Shown here piece by piece: positions 1 to 7,637 of a stretch of 64,000 nt of DNA. Within the stretch, counting starts at the first letter, position 1. Each line of letters starts with the position of its first letter. Where the stretch lies: the NCBI GenBank assembly GCA_944326555.1, contig CALVEK010000008.1:23599-87598 (forward strand), given 5' to 3'. A program made the position numbers and the translations under genes. Below the pieces are notes generated by a model that was given only the letters and a program-made list of their open reading frames with translations, ran no database searches and had not been told where the DNA came from. Source of the DNA: Candidatus Gastranaerophilales bacterium (GTDB lineage: Bacteria; Cyanobacteriota; Vampirovibrionia; Gastranaerophilales; Gastranaerophilaceae).

Positions 1-122
1 GGATTAATACGATTTATAGCTCTTAACATAAGAGCAACCAATACACCGATAATCATAATAGTAAGCAAAGTCTCAGCCATTGTAAAAGCTCTTCTCGTAT
101 TCAATGCATTTTTCTTATTCAT
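1..122 (-). CDS. Type IV prepilin-like / pseudopilin protein, N-terminus only
   Basis: The gene starts with ATG at 122 and runs off the left edge of the window, so only about 40 residues are seen. They form a class III (prepilin) signal: a basic leader with two Arg, then A-F-T-M-A-E followed by a long hydrophobic stretch. Cleavage is expected between Ala12 and Phe13, which puts the conserved Glu at +5. The hydrophobic segment (L-L-T-I-M-I-I-G-V-L) is the usual N-terminal helix used for membrane storage and filament packing. An AGGAG ribosome binding site lies just upstream of the ATG. It could be a type IV pilin, a minor pilin or a type II secretion pseudopilin; the missing C-terminal domain would decide. 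Confidence 0.8.
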   Translation of the reverse strand, partial: MNKKNALNTRRAFTMAETLLTIMIIGVLVALMLRAINRIN

Positions 123-227
123 AAAAACTCCTATCTTTTCTACGATTATATTCGATATTCCCCAAAATTGCAAAAATTAAGCAAGATTAAAGAAATTGTA
201 AAATTTAAGCAATTTTTAAAGAACAAA

Positions 228-260
228 TGTTTTTATATATACAGGTAGTAAAGTAAGGTA
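228..260 (+). promoter_or_regulatory. Shared leader block, copy 1
   Basis: TGTTTTTATATATA is followed after a short insertion by GTAAGG, directly before the small gene at 268. The same TGTTTTTATA...GTAAGG arrangement precedes the leftward genes starting at 7373, 38924 and 48662. The TATATA/TATAA part could be a -10 box. This copy is the most divergent, with extra bases between the two halves. Confidence 0.4.
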
Positions 261-267
261 TAGAAAT

Positions 268-504
268 ATGTTAGTAACTCAATCAAACATTCCCTATGTT
301 GGGTATCCGGCTAATGCAGTAGGAGCAACTCCGGTAACAAAAGATATTGCAAGCTATTGCTACGATACACAAAAGCCTCATATCTCAGAAACATACGGAT
401 ATTTAACAAGTAATCAAAAACAAAATTATACATGGCCAATTATAGGAACAGTAGTATCTGCATTATCTCTTTTAACTGTTACTGCAATGAAATTCAGGAA
501 ATAA
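268..504 (+). CDS. Small Tyr/Pro-containing protein with one C-terminal membrane anchor
   Basis: This 78-residue protein matches no family I recognise. The N-terminal half is polar and contains Y-V-G-Y-P. The C-terminus is one hydrophobic segment (about residues 56-74, starting W-P-I-I-G) ending in K-F-R-K, so it looks like a tail anchor. Spacing to the upstream GTAAGG element is short and an AAGG-like site sits before the ATG. It resembles a minimal form of the proteins encoded at 6228-7373 and 47547-48662, which also have a Tyr/Pro-rich start, one hydrophobic segment and a basic stop-transfer end. I infer shared regulation and localisation; function is unknown. Confidence 0.6.
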   Translation: MLVTQSNIPYVGYPANAVGATPVTKDIASYCYDTQKPHISETYGYLTSNQKQNYTWPIIGTVVSALSLLTVTAMKFRK

Positions 505-552
505 GGAATATAGAGTTTTTGTTACCAAAAGGCAATCAAGCATAATGTAGAT

Positions 553-1797
553 TTACAAGTCTATATTTTTAATGCTGCAATATCCAGCAAGAAAATTAAA
601 AAGATTTATAACTTTCGGTCTTGCTGTATTATTTTTTGATTCAATATCCAAGAAACCTTGCTCCAACCCCAATACACATGCCGGACAAGTAGTAATAACA
701 AAATCAACACCACTATCATAGTATTTTTGAGCTTTACTTTTGGAAATTTTTCTTGATATTTCTGAATTCTTTATTGCAAAAGTACCTGAAAAACCACAGC
801 AAGCAGAAGAATCTTCAACATCAATAAACGTTGCATTAGCAATATTTTTAACAAAATTCGTTAAATCAAAAGTCTCATGACATGGGACATGAACAGCCAG
901 TTTAAAATCATTATTTGCAACAAACTTGAAGTTATGAATTAAATCAAGAACACTAATTGTCTTTGCACTTAAATCTGCTGCTCTTTTATCAGAAGAAAAA
1001 TCCTTGTACATTTTTAAAACACTGTTACAAGAAGCACAATCAGTTAATATATAATTATAATCAGAATCAATCTTGGAAAGATTAATAGCAATAATTTTCT
1101 TAAACTCATCAAAATTGCCATCCGATAGAAAAGAAATACCACAGCACTCAAAATTCTTTTTCATTAGCTTAATTCCTGCATCAGAAAGAATTTTAAAAAC
1201 AGAATCTTCCGTCTGAGGGTTAATATATTTGTTAAAACACCCTTCAAAAAATATAGCCGTTTTTAGATTATTGTAGGAATCGCGCTCTGAACAAAATACA
1301 GATGGCTTAGAATGTCCGGAAAAAACTAAAGAGTTGTATAAAAGGATGTAACGACCTAAAAAAGGAATACGACTAAACAAAAAACTTAAGTTATTCACTA
1401 ACTTGTCAATACCAAGCAATCTGTACAGAAAAGTAAAAACGCCTACACAAACCAACAATTTTTTAAAAACAAAATAAGAAGAGATAATTCTGTATATAAA
1501 ATTAACCTGACAAGTTTTGTAAAACTCATTTTTTGCAGCAATGAGAATATCTCGGGCATCTATATCACTAGGACAGAAATTCTTACAAGCATTACAACCT
1601 GTACACAAGTCCAAGTATGACTTAACTTTTTGAGTAAAAGCCAAATCTCCTTTTAAAATACCGTTTAAAATAGTAAATTTACCTTTTGATACAGCACACT
1701 CGTTTAAGGTTGCTTTATAAACAGGACAAACAGACTGACAAAGTCCGCATCTGGAACACTTATATATTTCTTCTTCATAATCTTGAAACTTCTTCAT
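553..1797 (-). CDS. GlcF-like Fe-S oxidoreductase subunit
   Basis: The 414-residue protein has two ferredoxin-type 4Fe-4S motifs near the N-terminus (Cys 14, 17, 20, 24 and Cys 65, 68, 71, 75, each last Cys followed by Pro). Two CCG domains follow, seen as E-C-C-G and A-C-C-G-F-S-G plus C-A-S-C and C-P-A-C. This is the layout of the glycolate oxidase iron-sulfur subunit (GlcF) and related heterodisulfide-reductase-type subunits, which pass electrons from a flavoprotein partner to the quinone pool or another acceptor. No GlcD-type FAD subunit lies next to it, so the substrate is not settled. It is transcribed divergently from the two dehydrogenase genes to its right. Confidence 0.8.
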   Translation of the reverse strand: MKKFQDYEEEIYKCSRCGLCQSVCPVYKATLNECAVSKGKFTILNGILKGDLAFTQKVKSYLDLCTGCNACKNFCPSDIDARDILIAAKNEFYKTCQVNFIYRIISSYFVFKKLLVCVGVFTFLYRLLGIDKLVNNLSFLFSRIPFLGRYILLYNSLVFSGHSKPSVFCSERDSYNNLKTAIFFEGCFNKYINPQTEDSVFKILSDAGIKLMKKNFECCGISFLSDGNFDEFKKIIAINLSKIDSDYNYILTDCASCNSVLKMYKDFSSDKRAADLSAKTISVLDLIHNFKFVANNDFKLAVHVPCHETFDLTNFVKNIANATFIDVEDSSACCGFSGTFAIKNSEISRKISKSKAQKYYDSGVDFVITTCPACVLGLEQGFLDIESKNNTARPKVINLFNFLAGYCSIKNIDL

Positions 1798-1891
1798 AAG
1801 AATATTATATTCACAAAGATTTATTTAGTGATAAAATTTTATGTGGATTTTCTAATAGTAAGAACAAAATACAATCCAAGCGGGGATATAT

Positions 1892-2935
1892 ATGAGAACA
1901 GCAGTATCTGTCAATCAAAAGATAATAATACAAGAAAAACCTGAGCCCAAATTGAGCGATTACAATAATGAAGGTGCAATAATAAAAGTTCTTGGTTGCG
2001 GCTTATGTGGCTCAGACATAGTTAAATTTTTACACGATGGAACAGAGAAAGTTCTTGGACACGAAGTTGTCGGAGAAATAGTTGATTTAAAACCTAAATT
2101 TTTATCAAAATTCAAAATAGGAGATAAAGTCGTTCTGGGACACCATGTTCCTTGTATGAAATGTGAGTACTGCAACAATAAAAACTACTCCATGTGTAAA
2201 CAATTTAAAGAAACAAATATAAGGCCCGGAGGATTTTCCGAATATATATATGTATCGCCATTGCACCTCAAAAACACTGTTTTTAAAGTGCCAAAAAACT
2301 TAGATGACATAGAAATATCATTTATGGAGCCATTGGCATGCTGTATCAGAGCAGTTGAAAGGGCAGAAGTAAAAAGAGGAACGACATCCCTCGTAATAGG
2401 TCTTGGTTCAATAGGACTGCTGATGGGACAAGCCGTAAAAGCATTTAAAGGAGATGTAATAGGTTGTGATTTGTTAGAAGAGCGCGTGGCTCTGGCAAAC
2501 AATCTTAATTTTGATGCTTCTATAAAATTTGAAGACAATGATACAACATCCAAACAAATAAAAGAGATGACTTGCGGATATGGAGCAGATATTATTTTTA
2601 TGACATCCGGCTCGGGTAAAACTATCGAGTTCGCTCTTAAGTCTGTAAGAGATGGAGGAACTATTCTAATATTCTCTTCCGTTCCTAACGATACGGCAGG
2701 ATATACAAATAATGATATTTACTATAGAGAACTAAAAATTCTTGGCAGTTATTCACCATCACCCATGGAGCTAAAGATGGCACACAGATTACTCTCAAAG
2801 AAAAAAGTCATTGTTAAATATCTTTCAACAGTTTACTCGCTCGATAACCTTGGTGAAGCTATTCAAGATACAATCAGCAACAAGACATTAAAGGCGTATA
2901 TAAAAGTAGATAAAGAGAATAAAGAGCAAGAATAA
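1892..2935 (+). CDS. Zinc-dependent medium-chain dehydrogenase (first of a tandem pair)
   Basis: This 347-residue protein has the zinc MDR fold of sorbitol and threonine dehydrogenases. Catalytic zinc ligands are seen as C-G-L-C-G-S-D (Cys39) and G-H-E (57-58). The structural zinc lobe has Cys 88, 91, 94 and 102. A Rossmann motif G-L-G-S-I-G follows near residue 172. It should oxidise a secondary alcohol or polyol with NAD(P). The next gene, 22 bases downstream, is a paralogue, so the two are probably one transcript. The exact substrate cannot be read from the sequence. It may work with the divergent Fe-S protein, but that is only proximity. Confidence 0.85.
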   Translation: MRTAVSVNQKIIIQEKPEPKLSDYNNEGAIIKVLGCGLCGSDIVKFLHDGTEKVLGHEVVGEIVDLKPKFLSKFKIGDKVVLGHHVPCMKCEYCNNKNYSMCKQFKETNIRPGGFSEYIYVSPLHLKNTVFKVPKNLDDIEISFMEPLACCIRAVERAEVKRGTTSLVIGLGSIGLLMGQAVKAFKGDVIGCDLLEERVALANNLNFDASIKFEDNDTTSKQIKEMTCGYGADIIFMTSGSGKTIEFALKSVRDGGTILIFSSVPNDTAGYTNNDIYYRELKILGSYSPSPMELKMAHRLLSKKKVIVKYLSTVYSLDNLGEAIQDTISNKTLKAYIKVDKENKEQE

Positions 2936-2957
2936 ATACGGATAAACACAAATCATT

Positions 2958-3995
2958 ATGAAAATGAAAGCTATAAGATACTATGCTCCTCAAGATATAA
3001 GATACGAGGAAGTTGAAATAAAAGAACCCAAATCCACTGAAGTACAGGTAAGAATTCAAGCTGCACTTACATGTGGAACCGATGTAAAAACATTTAGAAG
3101 GGGACATCCCGTACTGATTAAAAAGACACCGTCAGGATTTGGCCATGAATTTGCTGGAATAATAGAAAAAGTTGGCAAAGATGTTGTTGGATTCAAACCA
3201 GGAGACAGGGTCGTTGCCGCAAATTCTGCACCTTGCGGTAAATGCTTTTATTGCCTAAAAAAACAATACAATCTTTGTGAAAATTTAGATTTGTTGAATG
3301 GGGCATATGCAGAATTTATAAACATTCCTGAAAGAATTGTAGAAAAGAATCTACTAAAAATCCCAACGGGTCTCAGTTTTGAAAAAGCAGCATTTGCAGA
3401 ACCTCTTGCAAATGTTGTGCATGGAGTAGAAAGAACTAATATCAACCCGGGAGATACTGTAGGTATATTTGGCATAGGCCCAATAGGACTAATGTTTGCA
3501 AGACTTGCAAAATTGAAAGGAGCAAGAGTAATTGCAGCAGGAAGAAACCCCCTTAAACTCAGAATGGCAAAGGAATTTGCACAATGCGATGAAGTCATTG
3601 ACTTAAAAAGGTACAATCATCCGGAAAAAATATTTCGCTCATTTACAGAAAATGAAAGAGGTCTGGATGTCGCTGTCGAATGTGTTGGCTTGCCTGAAAT
3701 TTGGGAAAAAATGTTTGAACTTGTAAGAAAAGGCGGTAAAGTACATCTTTTTGGAGGCTGCAAATCAGGGACCTCTGTAAATATAGACACAAGAAAATTA
3801 CACTACGATGAAATACAAGTTATCAGTGTTTTCCATCATACTCCACAATACTTTAGGCAAGCCTTAGATTTAATAGCCGATGGGCATGTTGATGTTACAA
3901 AACTTATAACAAAGAAAATGCATCTTTCAGAAGCCAAAGAAGCCATATTGGCACATGAAAGAGGTGAAGCAATAAAAATTTTGTTAACCCCTTAA
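2958..3995 (+). CDS. Zinc-dependent medium-chain dehydrogenase (second of a tandem pair)
   Basis: The 345-residue MDR protein is related to its upstream neighbour. It has T-C-G-T-D (Cys39), G-H-E (63-64), structural Cys 93, 96, 99 and 107, and the nucleotide-binding motif G-I-G-P-I-G. The C-terminal half contains the usual substrate and dimer region. Both copies keep all zinc ligands, so both are likely active, perhaps on different steps of a polyol or amino-alcohol pathway. I recognise the family but not the substrate, so no symbol is given. Confidence 0.85.
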   Translation: MKMKAIRYYAPQDIRYEEVEIKEPKSTEVQVRIQAALTCGTDVKTFRRGHPVLIKKTPSGFGHEFAGIIEKVGKDVVGFKPGDRVVAANSAPCGKCFYCLKKQYNLCENLDLLNGAYAEFINIPERIVEKNLLKIPTGLSFEKAAFAEPLANVVHGVERTNINPGDTVGIFGIGPIGLMFARLAKLKGARVIAAGRNPLKLRMAKEFAQCDEVIDLKRYNHPEKIFRSFTENERGLDVAVECVGLPEIWEKMFELVRKGGKVHLFGGCKSGTSVNIDTRKLHYDEIQVISVFHHTPQYFRQALDLIADGHVDVTKLITKKMHLSEAKEAILAHERGEAIKILLTP

Positions 3996-4096
3996 CTTTA
4001 CAATATTAAGTTTTGTATATATAAAAATTATTGTCAAAAATACACTAAATACTTATGTTTTCAATTTTAAGAAAAAATCATCGTCTTATGATTGTA

Positions 4097-4124
4097 TTGA
4101 AATGTAAACTTTATATGTTATGCT
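4097..4124 (+). promoter_or_regulatory. Candidate sigma70-type promoter for the 4200/5066 pair
   Basis: TTGAAA at 4097-4102 and TATGCT at 4119-4124 are separated by 16 bases, about 75 bases before the ATG at 4200. The rest of the 204-base gap from 3996 is AT-rich and shows no other element I can name. Confidence 0.4.
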
Positions 4125-4199
4125 AGCAAATAATAAAATCTTTCAACTTTTACCAAGTGTGAAGAATGTAATCACCCAAGTTTAAAAGAAAAGAAGAAA

Positions 4200-5066
4200 A
4201 TGATAAAAATACAAACAACACAACTACCGCTATCAGCGATTGGACGTAAACAAAACGTCGCAGTGTTTGGCTCTGACCAAACAAACCAAAATGATTATGG
4301 TTTTGCGCATTCAGGGTATAAGATGTGTTCAAATGAGACATATTATGACGTGCTTAAGAGTGCTGCAATTGACAAAAATGAAACTATGAATATTTTGAAT
4401 AAGAAGACCGCTAAAAATGTTAATTTTGGCGGTCTTCCTGTTTCAAAGGCAAAGAGTCTTGTTGACACGAAGACTTGGAAATTTGCAAAAAACAACATAG
4501 TTCATAAAATACTGCAGATGGCAGATTCAAACCAAACAGTTTTTGATGCACTGTTTGCATTACTTATTACCTGTGGATTGAGACCGGCCGCAATTATGGC
4601 TCAGTCAAATGAACATAACAAAGAAAAGAACAAAAAGGCTGCATCACACTCAATATCATCAGGCATAATAGGTTATGGATTTGCAGTTGCAGTCTTCTCA
4701 CCAATTAAAAAAGGTCTGGATAAAATCAGAAAAAATCCTGAAGTGTTTGCAAAAAATGCAGAAAAATTCTTTACATACAACGGAACAAAGAAAATGTCTG
4801 CTTCAAAAAGATTCCAAACATTCACAATGATGTGTAATTACATACCTCAAGTAATAACAGCATCAGTAAGATCTTATATTACAATTGCAATGATTCCTTA
4901 CATTGACAAGTACATTTTGAATAAAGTATTCAAATCAAATGTACAACCGTCAACACCTAAAGAATTAAAAGAAGACCCCACATACAAATTTGCATTTATA
5001 AACTTTAAAAACAACAATACGCATGCAAAGAAAGTATTCCAAAACTTTACAGGAGTGATGAAATAA
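4200..5066 (+). CDS. Lineage-type multi-pass membrane protein with NVNFGG motif
   Basis: The 288-residue protein is not a family I can name. A polar N-terminal 70 residues lead to N-V-N-F-G-G (73-78). Hydrophobic segments follow at about 113-133, 153-168 and 210-235. Between the first two lies a charged Lys/Asn-rich linker. This hydrophobic, charged linker, hydrophobic unit resembles a module in the next gene and one present twice in the 852-residue protein at 44815-47373. Its stop codon overlaps the start of the next gene by one base (TAATG), so the two are translationally coupled. Confidence 0.65.
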   Translation: MIKIQTTQLPLSAIGRKQNVAVFGSDQTNQNDYGFAHSGYKMCSNETYYDVLKSAAIDKNETMNILNKKTAKNVNFGGLPVSKAKSLVDTKTWKFAKNNIVHKILQMADSNQTVFDALFALLITCGLRPAAIMAQSNEHNKEKNKKAASHSISSGIIGYGFAVAVFSPIKKGLDKIRKNPEVFAKNAEKFFTYNGTKKMSASKRFQTFTMMCNYIPQVITASVRSYITIAMIPYIDKYILNKVFKSNVQPSTPKELKEDPTYKFAFINFKNNNTHAKKVFQNFTGVMK

Positions 5067-6046
5067 TGCAAGTTCAACCATATACTTCAAAATTAAATAC
5101 ACTAAAATATTCCCAAAATAATAATAGAAACAGCAGGCTGTATGCAACTCCAATGGAAAACAGCAATGTATCTTTTGGGATAAACCCGATGGGCAAATTA
5201 ACAGACGGACTTGCACACGGAATGGGTTATTTGGGTGCTAAAAAGCCGGTGCAAAGACTGGTAGATTTTCTAAAAGACAGAAACTATCAACAACATTTGG
5301 CAGCGTTTGTAGGGGTAATTCTGTCAAGTTTCTATATGATAGACACAGCAAAGTCTAAAACAATAGAAAAAGATCAAAAAATGCCCTTAATTGCCAACCA
5401 AGCAACAGTATGTGCTCTATCTACGGCTGGTGCATATACACTAGATAACTTTTTAGACAAACATCTGGCTGTCTTTACAGAAAGATTTAATATAGCTAAT
5501 ATTTCTGACAAAAAAACAAGAAAAATGTTTGTAAAACTTTATGACAATCCGGAATATTTGGATGTAGTCAAAAGAAAAACACAAAATGATTCCAAATTAA
5601 AAGAATCCTTTGAAATTCTTGATAAAATGTTTGAAGTTAACAAAGGTGTAGAAAAACAGCTAAAAAATGCTGCAAAAGAAACAAATGCTGATAACGTTGT
5701 CAAAGCAGTTTTTGAACAGATTGCTAATTTACCTAAAAAGATAACATCAGAATCAGGAGCAGTCATAGACCGTGCAGACAAAGCAAAAGAAATATTTATG
5801 AGCGAAATGAAAAACAGCAAAACGCTTCAAAAGATATTTGAAAAACAAAGCATGACTAATGCTCTAAAACTTGTTTCAAACAACGATACAAAACTGTCTA
5901 CACTTATGAACGGATTCAAAACAGCAAAATCACTTATGATATTTGCAATGATATATAGATTTGTTGCACCTGTTGTAGCAACACCAATAGCCAATAGCAT
6001 AAGCGAAAAACTGGAAAACAGAAAAAAAGTTAACGTCACAAAATAA
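5066..6046 (+). CDS. Lineage-type membrane protein with NVSFG motif
   Basis: The 326-residue protein starts inside the stop codon of its upstream partner. The N-terminus is Asn/Tyr-rich and contains N-V-S-F-G at 34-38. A hydrophobic pair spans about 78-94 and 108-130 with a charged linker (K-S-K-T-I-E-K-D-Q-K) between them. A long helical, Lys-rich region follows, then a last hydrophobic segment near 293-315 and a basic end. Function is unknown. Coupled translation suggests a complex with the upstream protein. The hydrophobic pair aligns by eye with the repeated module of the 44815-47373 protein. Confidence 0.65.
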   Translation: MQVQPYTSKLNTLKYSQNNNRNSRLYATPMENSNVSFGINPMGKLTDGLAHGMGYLGAKKPVQRLVDFLKDRNYQQHLAAFVGVILSSFYMIDTAKSKTIEKDQKMPLIANQATVCALSTAGAYTLDNFLDKHLAVFTERFNIANISDKKTRKMFVKLYDNPEYLDVVKRKTQNDSKLKESFEILDKMFEVNKGVEKQLKNAAKETNADNVVKAVFEQIANLPKKITSESGAVIDRADKAKEIFMSEMKNSKTLQKIFEKQSMTNALKLVSNNDTKLSTLMNGFKTAKSLMIFAMIYRFVAPVVATPIANSISEKLENRKKVNVTK

Positions 6047-6060
6047 AACAAAAACCAATA

Positions 6061-6100
6061 AAAAAAACCCGTCTCGATAGAAATCTATCTTGGAACGGGG
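6061..6100 (-). terminator. Rho-independent terminator of the Pro-rich repeat gene
   Basis: On the minus strand a hairpin with outer stem CCCGT/ACGGG and inner stem GATAG/CTATC is followed by a run of eight T. It lies about 130 bases after the stop at 6228, so that gene has a long 3' trailer. There is no T tract for the plus strand. Confidence 0.7.
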
Positions 6101-6145
6101 AATTGGTTAGGTTTTAGTTCGGTTTATCAATAGGTAAATTAGTTT
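6101..6145 (-). other. Conserved 3' trailer segment shared with the 38043-38924 gene
   Basis: Read on the minus strand, this stretch has TAATTTAC, then an AT-AT-A core, then AAAAC-C-TAACCAA just before the terminator hairpin. A closely similar stretch occupies 38001-38040 in the same position relative to the gene starting at 38924. It could be an RNA processing or stability element; no known class was recognised. Confidence 0.4.
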
Positions 6146-6227
6146 TTAAACCTTGTTTTATGCATAGAGCAAATTCCTTTTTATACTTATTTTAAACAAT
6201 ATTTGGAATCAAAATAGAGGAATCGAT

Positions 6228-7373
6228 TTATGCTTGTAATTGTCTTAACAAAGCTGCGAGCTTATCAGCGCCCTTTGCTGTATCAGCTATTGAGTTACCT
6301 GCATTTTCTGCGTAAACCATTTGGCCTTTACCTGCAAATTCAGGGTGATGGATAATAAAGTTATCATTAGCCTTATTAAGGATTGACTGCTGAGTAGCAC
6401 CATAGACTTCACCTGAAGATGGAAGGACTGCTCTTTGTTGTAATTTTTCCATACCAGCTTTGATTTTAGCAGTTTCACCAGGAGCAGGTAAATATCCTTT
6501 TATTGTGGTTGCTACATCATCCGCACTTACAGCTGCAGAAGCAGGAAGTGTTGAAAACATATTATCTTTTGGTAAATATTCACTTATTGGTTTCAAATCT
6601 ACTTTGTTGCCTTGACGCAAAACAGGCAATGTTCCATTTTGAGCACCTGTAATGTGCGGTAAACCTAGAGTTTGAGAAGGAGCATTCAACAACCTTTGAG
6701 AAACTACTTCTTCAAAAGGAGTATCAACTGCAACACTTTGTAAATTTGGTTTAACAGGAGCCGGTACTCCAGAAACAGGCTTAATTACAACAGATGGCAC
6801 ATTTGGAGTAACTGAACTTGGACCAGGAGTTGGAATTGGGCCAGGTGTTGGACCAGGAGTTGGAATTGGACCAGGTGTTGGACCAGGAGTTGGAATTGGG
6901 CCAGGTGTTGGACCAGGAGTTGGAATTGGGCCAGGTGTTGGACCAGGTGCTGGAGCAGGTGCTGGAGCAGGTGCTGGAGCAGGTGCTGGAGCAGGTGCTG
7001 GAGTTTTTGCCTTTTTACCTTTTCTCATTGCAAGAAGCAATGCAGCAGTGCCTAAAGCAGTACCAATAATACCCAAAATAGTTGGCAATTCATCTTTCTT
7101 TTTATGAGTTGCAATTGGTCTAGCGTAGTAGTTATTAAGTTTGTCATCATTTTTGATTAATTGATCAGCACCAAATTGTCCAACAGCAATGTTTGTCATT
7201 GAGCCGTTGTAAACACCCATGCCAGGGTACATACCGGCAGACATTCCCATACCGGCGCCATAACCTGCACCAGCACCATAAGCACCACCGCCTATAGCTG
7301 AATAACTTGTTTGTAAGTTATACATTGGGCTGTACAAACTTTGAAAACTTGTGCTGTAATCATCAAAATACAT
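6228..7373 (-). CDS. Gly/Tyr-rich, Pro-Gly repeat protein with one membrane anchor
   Basis: The 381-residue protein starts with a Tyr/Ser-rich stretch and a Gly/Ala/Met-rich stretch (about 27-60). One hydrophobic segment follows (L-P-T-I-L-G-I-I-G-T-A) ending in R-K-G-K-K. After it comes a Pro-Ala repeat and then a ten-residue Pro-Gly-Pro-Thr/Ile repeat, a typical extended spacer. The C-terminal 190 residues look folded but unrelated to anything I know. The ribosome binding site TTGGAG lies upstream of the ATG. The leader (GTAAGGTTAGATTT) and trailer resemble those of the 38043-38924 gene. I infer a surface or periplasm-spanning protein. Confidence 0.65.
   Translation of the reverse strand: MYFDDYSTSFQSLYSPMYNLQTSYSAIGGGAYGAGAGYGAGMGMSAGMYPGMGVYNGSMTNIAVGQFGADQLIKNDDKLNNYYARPIATHKKKDELPTILGIIGTALGTAALLLAMRKGKKAKTPAPAPAPAPAPAPAPAPAPGPTPGPIPTPGPTPGPIPTPGPTPGPIPTPGPTPGPIPTPGPSSVTPNVPSVVIKPVSGVPAPVKPNLQSVAVDTPFEEVVSQRLLNAPSQTLGLPHITGAQNGTLPVLRQGNKVDLKPISEYLPKDNMFSTLPASAAVSADDVATTIKGYLPAPGETAKIKAGMEKLQQRAVLPSSGEVYGATQQSILNKANDNFIIHHPEFAGKGQMVYAENAGNSIADTAKGADKLAALLRQLQA
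6820..6939 (-). repeat. Four tandem 30-bp repeats inside the Pro-Gly coding region
   Basis: Units begin at 6820, 6850, 6880 and 6910 and differ by single bases (GGACCAGGAGTTGGAATTGG, then G/A-CCAGGTGTT). Each encodes ten residues of the Pro-Gly-Pro-Thr-Pro-Gly-Pro-Ile-Pro-Thr type, so copy-number change keeps the frame. Confidence 0.9.
6940..6999 (-). repeat. Five tandem 12-bp repeats encoding Pro-Ala
   Basis: GGAGCAGGTGCT is repeated five times (the first copy has GGACCA). It encodes alternating Pro and Ala on the minus strand, next to the membrane anchor. Confidence 0.9.
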
Positions 7374-7397
7374 AACCTAATCTCCAAACTACATTTT

Positions 7398-7425
7398 AAA
7401 ATCTAACCTTACATTTATAAAAACA
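7398..7425 (-). promoter_or_regulatory. Shared leader block, copy 2
   Basis: On the minus strand: TGTTTTTATAAAT, then GTAAGGTTAGATTT, about 25 bases before the ATG at 7373. The GTAAGGTTAGATTT half is identical to the one before the 38924 start, and the downstream TTTGGAG-TT-GGTTATG region is also alike. Confidence 0.55.
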
Positions 7426-7461
7426 ATCAATAAAAAAAGATTGACTAAACAGACAATAATT

Positions 7462-7479
7462 ATTAAGAAATATTACAAA
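7462..7479. promoter_or_regulatory. AT-rich 18-mer ATTAAGAAATATTACAAA
   Basis: This 18-mer sits between the divergent 7373 and 7638 genes. Near copies occur in other gaps: 12014, 29517 and 29556-29573 (inverted), 39031-39046 (inverted) and 47483. A regulator or nucleoid-protein site is possible, but the base composition makes chance matches likely. Confidence 0.3.
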
Positions 7480-7585
7480 GCAGTTGAAACAAAACAGATA
7501 AAAAGGTTTAAATAAGGGGCTTACGAGTAAAGTTTACTTAATATTTGTTTGTTAAGACTATCAATTTAGCTATGAGCAAGTACAA

Positions 7586-7613
7586 TAGACATGAGGTATA
7601 AATTATATATAAT
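7586..7613 (+). promoter_or_regulatory. Candidate promoter of pgi
   Basis: TAGACA (7586-7591), a 16-base spacer and TATAAT (7608-7613) precede the pgi ATG by about 25 bases. A perfect 13-bp palindrome, AGTAAA-G-TTTACT, lies upstream at 7526-7538 and could be an operator. Confidence 0.5.
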
Positions 7614-7637
7614 TTTTTCTAACCAGAGGAGACACAG

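Noticed and set aside
6820..6999. Regularly spaced repeats as a CRISPR array
   Set aside because: Units are contiguous with no unique spacers and lie in frame within a gene.
6818..7069. Rightward open frame rich in Gln, Glu and Leu repeats
   Set aside because: It is the antisense of the Pro-Gly and Pro-Ala repeats of the leftward gene. The repeat alone keeps the frame open.
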